64,000 nucleotides of DNA, taken from NCBI GenBank assembly GCA_911728435.2, contig OU452213.1, forward strand, positions 3,513,834-3,577,833. The letters are read 5' to 3'. Under the pieces are notes generated by a model. It saw only the letters and a list, made by a program, of their open reading frames with translations, did no database searches and had not been told where the DNA came from. This DNA comes from Apoderus coryli. Its lineage: Eukaryota > Arthropoda > Insecta > Coleoptera > Attelabidae. The position numbers were made by a program, and so were the translations under genes. Positions 56,705-64,000 of the stretch are shown one piece after another. Each line of letters begins with the position of its first letter. Position 1 is the stretch's first letter.

Positions 56705-57668
56705 GCATCATAAACATAATCGGAAGCTATCTCAGTGCGCGCAGTATTCGAATCCAGAAACAAGAGAACCTTAGCAGTAGGGCTGTATATTGTGGAGTCC
56801 CACAGGGCTCAGTACTCGGTCCTACACTTTGGAATTTGATGTACGACGATGTTCTGCAACTGGAGCAGCCTGATGGGGTTACATTGATAGCCTATGCGGA
56901 TGATCTTGCTCTTGTGGTCACGGGCCACAACAAAGATGAACTCATCTGCAGAGCTAATGAAGCTGCAGCGCGAGTTGGACACTGGCTTTTTGAAAACGGG
57001 TTGGAGATGGCTGAAGAAAAGACAGAAGCTGTTATGCTGACGGATATCGTCTTTGAGGTAGAGAGCACTACTATTCGGCCAAAGAAGGCGATGAAGTACC
57101 TTGGAGTGTGGCTAGGCAGAAGTTTTGGCACGCATATCGTCGAGATGACGGGAAGAGCTATGAGGACAACGGCAATGCTCGCAAGGCTTATGCCAAATAT
57201 TGATGGCTCGTCAACAATGAAGAGAAGAATGCTGGCCACCGTCTGCCAGAATATTCTACTCTATGCGGCTCCGATCTGGATGGATGTGCTTCGATATGAC
57301 AGGTCCATCGAAGAATGGCCATAAGGGTGTGCTGTGCCTACAGAACGGTGTCCTATAATGCTGTGTGTGTGATTGCTGGCATACCGCCAATAGATCTGCT
57401 GGCGAAACAAAGAAGTGAAGTGTCTGAAGGAATATCCAAGAACGTGGCAGCGGAAAAACTGCTGGCGAAATGGCAAGAGAAGTGGCAAACTGCAAGCACC
57501 GGGCGCTGGACACATAGGCTGATCTCCAACATAGAGCCGTGGATAAATAGGAAATTTGGCGAAGTGAACTATCACCTGACGCAATTCCTCTCCGGGCATG
57601 GCACATTTCAGGGCTACTTGAAGCGATTCAAGAGGACCGAAAATGTACTTCTCCAGATTCGAACGTGA
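56705..57668 (+). pseudogene. R1-clade-like LINE reverse transcriptase fragment
   Basis: From about 56705: IINIIGSYLSARSI, YCGVPQGSVLGPTLWNLMYD, catalytic IAYADDLALVVTG, WLFENGLEMAEEKTEAVML, MKYLGVWLGRSFGTHIVEMT. A stop follows RSIEEWP at 57322-57324. The tail continues in another frame (57315 on) with MAIRVCCAYRTVSYNAVCVI, AGIPPIDLLAKQRSEV and FGEVNYHLTQFLSGHG, ending at 57668. This tail is characteristic of R1/TRAS-type LINEs. Both catalytic Asp are intact. The 5' part and the 3' zinc knuckle are missing. It lies outside any visible rDNA or telomeric target. Confidence 0.85.
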
Positions 57669-58032
57669 GCGAAATATCTGCAATGCTAGTTTGCCCACGG
57701 ATTTATTGATAGACTAAATATATAAAAGCTACATCCCTGAAATATCGTTAATTTATTTTATTATACACAAAATCTAACACAAATATTTTACAACCAGGCC
57801 TGTTAATTACAATTACCCTTGACCTGTAATAGTTGTGACCTAGTTCCCGTCACCTACATTCTATAATATAGACTTTGTATATATAAAATGCTATTATTGT
57901 TACTTAGGTTATTTCGAATATCGGTAATATCCATCACAATAAATGTGGAAGACGAGGCAGCAATTGTCAGAATGGAAATCTATAGGAAGTCGACAGTGGC
58001 GGACGATTAAATATTGAACCGAGTTGCGCAGT
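57669..58032. other. Non-coding spacer
   Basis: AT-rich; a hAT-like start (cagtggcgga) occurs near 57995 without a partner. Confidence 0.4.
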
Positions 58033-58180
58033 AATTTTCTGATACGACCCTGCATTTCTAACCATTTTGTAAAATATATTCAAGGGAGGCTATAATAGAC
58101 TATAGTTCAACAAACAACAAATCAATAAATAAAGAAATGGATGATTAATTGTTAGAAATGCAGGGTCGTATCTGAAAATT
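58033..58180. mobile_element. Foldback MITE, 148 bp
   Basis: gatacgaccctgcatttcta (58041-58060, extending to 58062) is perfectly inverted at 58151-58172. The complementarity extends outward with one mismatch to about 29 bp per arm. The loop of about 90 bp is AT-rich and non-coding. No clear target duplication was identified. Confidence 0.75.
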
Positions 58181-60390
58181 CCCTGGGTCATAATAATAAA
58201 AAAATGCTTCCAGATATCCAGATATTTAAAAAACAGGTCCGTATTAAAAAAAACAAAGTCACTAATGGCTGCTCAAAGATGAAACGTCAGATGCCAAAAG
58301 TTTTAACTTCATTGGAAAAAGTGCCAATGTGATTTTGTAATTTATTTTAAAAATCGTTCGTAAATGGGACCAGGAAAGCAATAATACGATGTTGCTGTTT
58401 TTCCGAATATCTCCGGAATTAATCGGAATCTTAAAAAACGGCAAATTATTCTTCTTGGATTTAGAGATCCCAATGATGAGGCTCCAGTTCGAGCTACCCT
58501 GTACATTGTTTTTTTCTTTCTTTTATTTAACGGTATTATATAACGATTGTTCTTCTAAAGCTAATTGCAAATTTCTAATAATAAAAATACGAGCATGCAA
58601 GGTCAGTAGTATGGTGCTTATAGAAATACAGTATACTGTTACTTTTTTATAGCCGATGTTGTTTAAATTACAATACATCTACAGTGTGTTTAACTAAAAA
58701 GTTATTAAAGATAAATCGAATCTTCTATTTATGTAACTCTCAGCGACTGATATCGACTCCAGCGTCTGCAAATAGGACGAACCTCTATTGTTGGATTAGA
58801 TTCATTACGAGGTTCATCTTGAAAGAATGATATAGTCCTACCATATGCAGGATTTAAGATTGAGGGCCTATATCAATAAAATCAAATAATGCCGCGGTTT
58901 TTGAAGGATCCTGTAAACAATTCCTGGCGTGTAATGCCAACTCTTTACAGTGCACTTTTCAAGACCTAGAGTCTTTGCCTTTTCGGGTTTCCCATTTACA
59001 TTATCGCATTCTTTTGAAAATGTTCTTAACGCGTTCATAACGCCTAATGGTAGGCAATAATAAAGCAGGTAGATTTCTGTGAGACACCTGGGGAATTTCT
59101 AATCCATTTTATAGTCCAGTCCTAGTAAATCGCAAACTTTTTGCTGTTTTAAAAAATGTATTGAAAAAGTATGAGCCAAAAAACTTTTTCATTTGTGATG
59201 AAGTCGGTTTGTTTTGTACATAAAACTATTTCCTTATTTTTTGAATCGACTGTTTACAATGCCAACACGTAAGTACCATTATTATTATGAACCGATAATG
59301 AATTTACAATCTTAAACAGGTTAATTTAATGCAATTACTACCACAATATATAAAATAAAATTTTACTATATTTGATTTTGATCTCAATTGGAGAATTTAC
59401 TATACTCAAGCACATTAATAAATAGCAAAAGAAAAAAAAATGTACAAATTGGTTTTGTGCCTATGTAGTCGTGCATATAATAATAATTATATTAGATAAT
59501 TTATGGTGAATAAGGAAAAATAAACGGATAATGTCAGGGTCTTCTAGGCAATTTCATTAAAACACTATTAATAATTTTTTCTTGTTGTTTTCTCACTGTC
59601 CAGCGTTTAAATTTAAAGTGTTTTTTTAACGATCTAAATGTCTAGAACGAATACGTACAAAGTGTCGCCAAAAACCGTGGTTGTTGGACTGTTCCTTCCA
59701 GTTTCGGCACTGTCACTGAGAAAACAGCTCTGTCTGCTTGACCTTTGGCTTCATTGTTCTCGATATGCTTCTTGAAAGGCCAAGATTTGGTGGAAATTTG
59801 GAAAGGGGCACAAACATAATAAATAAAATTTTTTATTCATTTTGGGTTAGCTGAACAGACAATTATGGCCATTGGCCATGATTGAACTGAAACTCGCCCA
59901 ATATAAAAAAATAAAGGCCTTTATTATTATTATTATTTTATCAAGAACTTTTCCACATCCATTTTGAACCAAAATAAAAGAAAAACTGTGTAAGTAAGGG
60001 GGCTCAATCCCATATTATAGAGCGCTTGAAAACGACAAAGGGGACATACCACGAAAATACACTCGAAATTGGATAAATAACCTTCAATTATTTATTTATT
60101 ACTTCTACAATATACTTTAACATTAAAATTAACACCGTAAGACATTGTTACGGTCGTAAAAACCAAAAGACTAATTAAAAAAGTGTTAATTAAATTGTAA
60201 ATGTGTATAGAAATAAATAGTCACTTCAAGAATTGGCTAATTTTTCTTACTAAACACCTTCACAACACTGTGTGTTTGTGTGTACTTTTCTTTATGGTTC
60301 ATTTATCTATGGGCCATAATATATTAGAAACGTTCTACTATAGGCTCAAAGGAAAAATGACGAAATCGTGTCAAGATTATGTTGATCTAT
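58181..60390. other. Non-coding spacer with a LINE-type 3' tail
   Basis: No coding domain was recognised apart from the tail listed at 59850-59937. Confidence 0.45.
59850..59937 (+). mobile_element. LINE 3'-end remnant
   Basis: aaataaaggcctttattatt and a further ATT run form a poly(A)-signal-like plus (ATT)n tail. It matches in style the tails at 20393, 43818 and 62219. No protein remnant precedes it. Confidence 0.4.
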
Positions 60391-60409
60391 GTGAAAAATG
60401 ATGTACAAA

Positions 60410-62235
60410 TAGTGAGGAAAATTTCGATAGGAGCATCCCCGCTATAGACAAGAAGTCCTAGCAAAGTCAAAGCTATATAGGCCTTCAAATAAGAATAAGT
60501 TCAACATAAATACGGATCCTAAAATGTTTTGGTCATATATTAACGCAAACAATCGTGACTCTCGAATACCTGACCCTCTCAACAAATTGTTGAGGCATTT
60601 GCCAGCTATTTTGAAAGCGTTTTTGTCGGATCAGAGGACAATTGTGCTGCGAGATCTCACTTGGTGACAAATCGCAACTATCTCTTATATGACATTTCTG
60701 AGGAGGAGATTTTTTGGGCTGCCCGAAAATTGAAAAATAAGTTTACTTACCCTCTTTTTTTGTAAAGGATACAATAACTGTCCTTTCCACTCCCCTATCT
60801 AAAATTTTTAATTTGATTTGCAGGACTTGTGTTTTTCCACAGGATTGGAAGGTCGCGAAGATGTGTCCGATTTTTAAGAGCTATGACAGGGCTTGTATTT
60901 GTAATTATAGACCTATATCCATATTATCAAATTTCTCAAAGCTGTTTGAAATTATTTTATATCAGAGGATTTATAGAGTGACAAAGCCTAATTTATCAAT
61001 AAATCAACACGGTTTTATCGGTGGCAGGTCCACGCTTACTGATCTGTCTGTGTTTACTTCAGAAACTGTTGATGGAGGAGGGCAGGTCGATGTGATTTAC
61101 ACGGACTTTGCTAAAGCATTTGACAGAATAAATCACGTGGTTCTGTTGAACAAGCTTACTGTGTTTGGGCTTGGAGCCGGATCTGTTTCGCTAATCCATT
61201 GCTATATCACTAATAGATCCCAATATGTTCTCCATAATGGATATAAATCGTCAAGATACCATATGTCATCTGGTGTTCCGCAAGGGTCGAATCTGGGCCC
61301 ATTATTGTTTTTAATTTTTATAAATGACTTAGCCGGACTACTGAATTGGCAGAGAATGCTCTTTGCGAATGATATTGTAATCATTTGCAGCGTGATATGG
61401 ATTTGGTTCAATGCTGGTGTGAGGAAAACAAACTGAATTTGACCTCTTCCAAGTGTAAAGTTATGTCATATACCAGAAAAAAATCAGCCATTCATTTCGA
61501 GTATACGATTGGTGAGACGATTTTAAATCGTCCTGAGTCCATTAAGGATCTTGGTGTGACCTTTGATAAGCTTCTTTCATTCGATATACATATAAATAAC
61601 ATAATTCTGAGTACATCTAGATCTTATGGCTACATTGTGCGAAATTCCAGATCTTTTGAGAATATGGATACAATAAAAACCTTATACTATGCTTATGTCA
61701 GGTCAAAGCTGGAATACTGCTCTTTAATATGGTTTCCATATTATAACTGTTACAATGTTTCTGTTGAGAGAGTTTCAAAACCGATGGATCATATCCAGAA
61801 AGAGGAATAGAGTATGACATCTTGTTAACAAGATGTCAAATACAAAGTTTAGAAAAATTCATGCAGTAAAATTCCTTTTTAATATCTTGCATAGTAAGAT
61901 TGATTTCACTGAACTCTTGCAAAAGTTGTATTTTTTGGTACCAAGATCCTCTAATTTATTTTATAACGACCCACCTAGGACCAATTTGTTGATGAAGTCG
62001 CCTGTCTACACAATGTGTCAGACATATAACTCTATAAGCGATGAGAGTGATATTTTTTTTGATCACTTAAGTACTGTTTTGGGTGTTTTGAATGAACATT
62101 TAAGTTGAATGTATGATGTTTCTTTCTTTCTGTTTCGGTTTATTTGTATTGTTATTATTAATATTAAGTAATTTTGTAAGATTGCTCTGTAAATGGATTT
62201 TCTGTTGAGCAATAAAGCCATTATTATTATTAAAT
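60410..62235 (+). pseudogene. Jockey/CR1-like LINE, RT region to 3' tail, catalytic motif mutated
   Basis: The linker upstream of RT is readable in pieces from about 60460 (RPSNKNKFNINTDPKMFWSY). The frame 60813-61436 codes VFPQDWKVAKMCPIFKSYDR, NYRPISILSNFSKLFEIILY, QHGFIGGRSTLTDLSVFTSE, YTDFAKAFDRINHVVLLNKL and SGVPQGSNLGPLLFLIFIND. The catalytic box reads LFANDIVII: Tyr-Ala-Asp-Asp is changed to Phe-Ala-Asn-Asp. A frameshift near 61395 leads to MDLVQCWCEENKLNLTSSKC, KDLGVTFDKLLSFDIHINNI and YVRSKLEYCSLIWFPYYNCY. After a stop at 61808-61810 a last frame runs to 62108. The 3' end is aataaagccattattattat (62211-62233). Inactive. Confidence 0.88.
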
Positions 62236-64000
62236 GTATGGGGTTTTTCAAGAGCTATACTAGAGTGGGAGATTTTTAATTGCTTGTAAACTTTTGTATT
62301 GTGAAGACCAGGGAAATGTTTTCCGAAGACTTAGTGACACACCATAGATAGATTTCAAATCTATTGATTACGAAATCAAAGAAACCGTATTTGTGAAATT
62401 ACTCGAGCATTAAAATTTAAACACGAATGCCACTCTTCATTCTTCGTCAGTCAATTATAACATAACACGCTGTCATCTCGGGAAAACGTTACAAAATTAA
62501 GAAATAGCTTTTTGAAACAAATATTTTAACACACGATTAAGAAGATGCAGCTCGTCACGTTGTTGTTGTCAACATATTTTATACAGGGAAGAAAAAAAAT
62601 TGCATATGTTATCAATTTCAGAAAAAATAGTATTGGATATGCACATGTTCAGACTCCTATGCTTGCAGATACCGGGAAAGTGATTTTTTTTTCCTACTAG
62701 GGACACAATATACTATTCCCTACAATCAACAATAATAACTGTTAAAAATAATCAAAGTTCAAGGAGAGTTTAAGTTCAAGAACGACAAATCAACATAAAC
62801 AGCACAATAAGAAATTTATAAATAACTTTTATGCGAAAAAATTTAAAGAACGAATGGAATATTAGGTATAATTGTTTTGAAAAACAAGTGTGTTAGTCAG
62901 GAGTTTATTATTAAAGTTCCTGGATAGCTCGAATGCCAGGCAGGCTTTCTAAGAAAGCTCAGTTAAAAAAATTAAAGGCAAAAATTGTACCTTCATGGAT
63001 TTACACGCAAAACGTATTTTTAATGAAGTTAAAGTCAGCCTTGACTCTTTATTAGGTATTAAAACAATGTGAGCTTCGTGATATTCACGTAAAAATCAGG
63101 GTGTAACCTATGCACACTTACACTCTCATTTAGATCTACGTAGAAAATTAAATTGTATTTATAAAAATGTACAAATCGTGATATTTCTGTGAAATGTCAA
63201 GAGCACAACGCCAAAGTTTCTCATAAAACTCTCAATTAACATAATTATTAAATTATACAATTTAAATAATAATCATTGTGTAGCCTATCATTTCCTATTC
63301 AGAATAGAGTCTATATCCGGGTAAACATGAGTTGCGATACTGACGGTATTTAAGTAGTTTTTTGGCGTCTAGATCACAGATAACTCCAGACCAACTGAGA
63401 TTGCACCGCTATCAATAAAGTAAGTTAAACAATATTAGCTTTCTTCATGCGAAAGATTTAGAATTAATTCAGATTGTCTTCTATAAAATAGCTTACCTAG
63501 CAGTTGGGTTTTTGATCGCATTGCGGTTTAAATATGTGAGCTAGGATCTTCTCCTGGTCTAATTTCTTGAAATTATGTATGTATCTGTTATCAATTAGTC
63601 CAGTATTTGGGAAATGTTCTTTCTAATGTCCATTTTTGTTAATTTTGTGAAATTGTGTTTAAAAAAGTGGGAACGACAGCAGTAGGTTAATGAAATTATT
63701 TTTGTATGTCTTCGATGTTCAAAGAACATCCCGTCCGCAATCCGTGTGTCTTCTAATACGTATCCACGGTATTGTATTAGAAAGTTAAATAAAATCACCT
63801 TGCATTTCAACCTTCTGTCACCTTCGACCTCCACTCTTTTTAATAATATCATTATTATTGTTATTATACTGTTAGATATATAAGTACGTCGGTATAGTAG
63901 CTTCCTGAATGTATCCATGAATATACGTGACTATAAATCCATCAATGACGAACATTTCAAGCTTATTATATGTGGACATTGCATTCTTAAATGTTTTGCT
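62236..64000. other. Non-coding spacer to the window end
   Basis: AT-rich sequence with short frames only (for example 63595-63918 on the minus strand, no domain). Nothing was recognised. Confidence 0.5.

Overview
The window is insect nuclear DNA. It is AT-rich, with split genes, GT/AG introns, (ATT)n tracts, frequent 'taggtacct' motifs and many degenerate transposons. The single host gene I recognise is the ecdysone-induced nuclear receptor E75 (Eip75B, the NR1D3 type), on the + strand. Its ligand-binding-domain sequence resembles hemimetabolous insects more than flies. With the base composition this makes a hemipteran plausible, but the order is an inference.

Region 1 (1 to about 16.2 kb) is the 3' two thirds of E75. 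The exon for the first zinc finger (isoforms A/C) is not here and presumably lies upstream. Two alternative first exons are visible. An E75B-type exon (3864-4221) runs straight into the second zinc finger. A second first exon (8646-8931) skips the zinc fingers completely and splices in phase to the hinge/LBD exon, giving a DBD-less isoform. Both then use 9774-10015 and 11264-12988. Predicted lengths are 774 and 750 aa. The two residues expected to bind haem iron are present. The proximal promoter of the B exon carries a perfect ROR/Rev-erb-type monomer site and an ecdysone-response-like palindrome overlapping an arthropod initiator. The 3' UTR region carries Pumilio-type sites and a Tc1/mariner-type MITE. 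Intron 1 holds a broken mariner.

Region 2 (16.2-32 kb) is a transposon graveyard. It holds an RTE-like LINE between hAT-like ends, two small TA-flanked MITEs, several Jockey/CR1-like LINE remnants, a tRNA-derived SINE, a near full-length but broken Transib (RAG1-like) transposase, and a 3.1-copy tandem array of a 497-bp unit.

Region 3 (32-40 kb) has a complete but decayed 907-bp Tc1/mariner-type element. It is followed by three blocks of a satellite-like minisatellite built of 57-bp monomers in an alternating 114-bp dimer.

Region 4 (40-64 kb) has a TIR element carrying a split THAP zinc-finger exon pair interrupted by a LINE, LINE RNase H and RT remnants, an R1-like LINE, a 172-bp tandem repeat with dispersed relatives, a foldback MITE and a Jockey/CR1-like LINE with a mutated catalytic motif. 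No second host gene was found.

Scattered through the window are at least six short motifs of the form CTGANGA-stem-loop-GAAAC, like a hammerhead ribozyme core. Two of them share about 100 bp downstream with a conserved hairpin.
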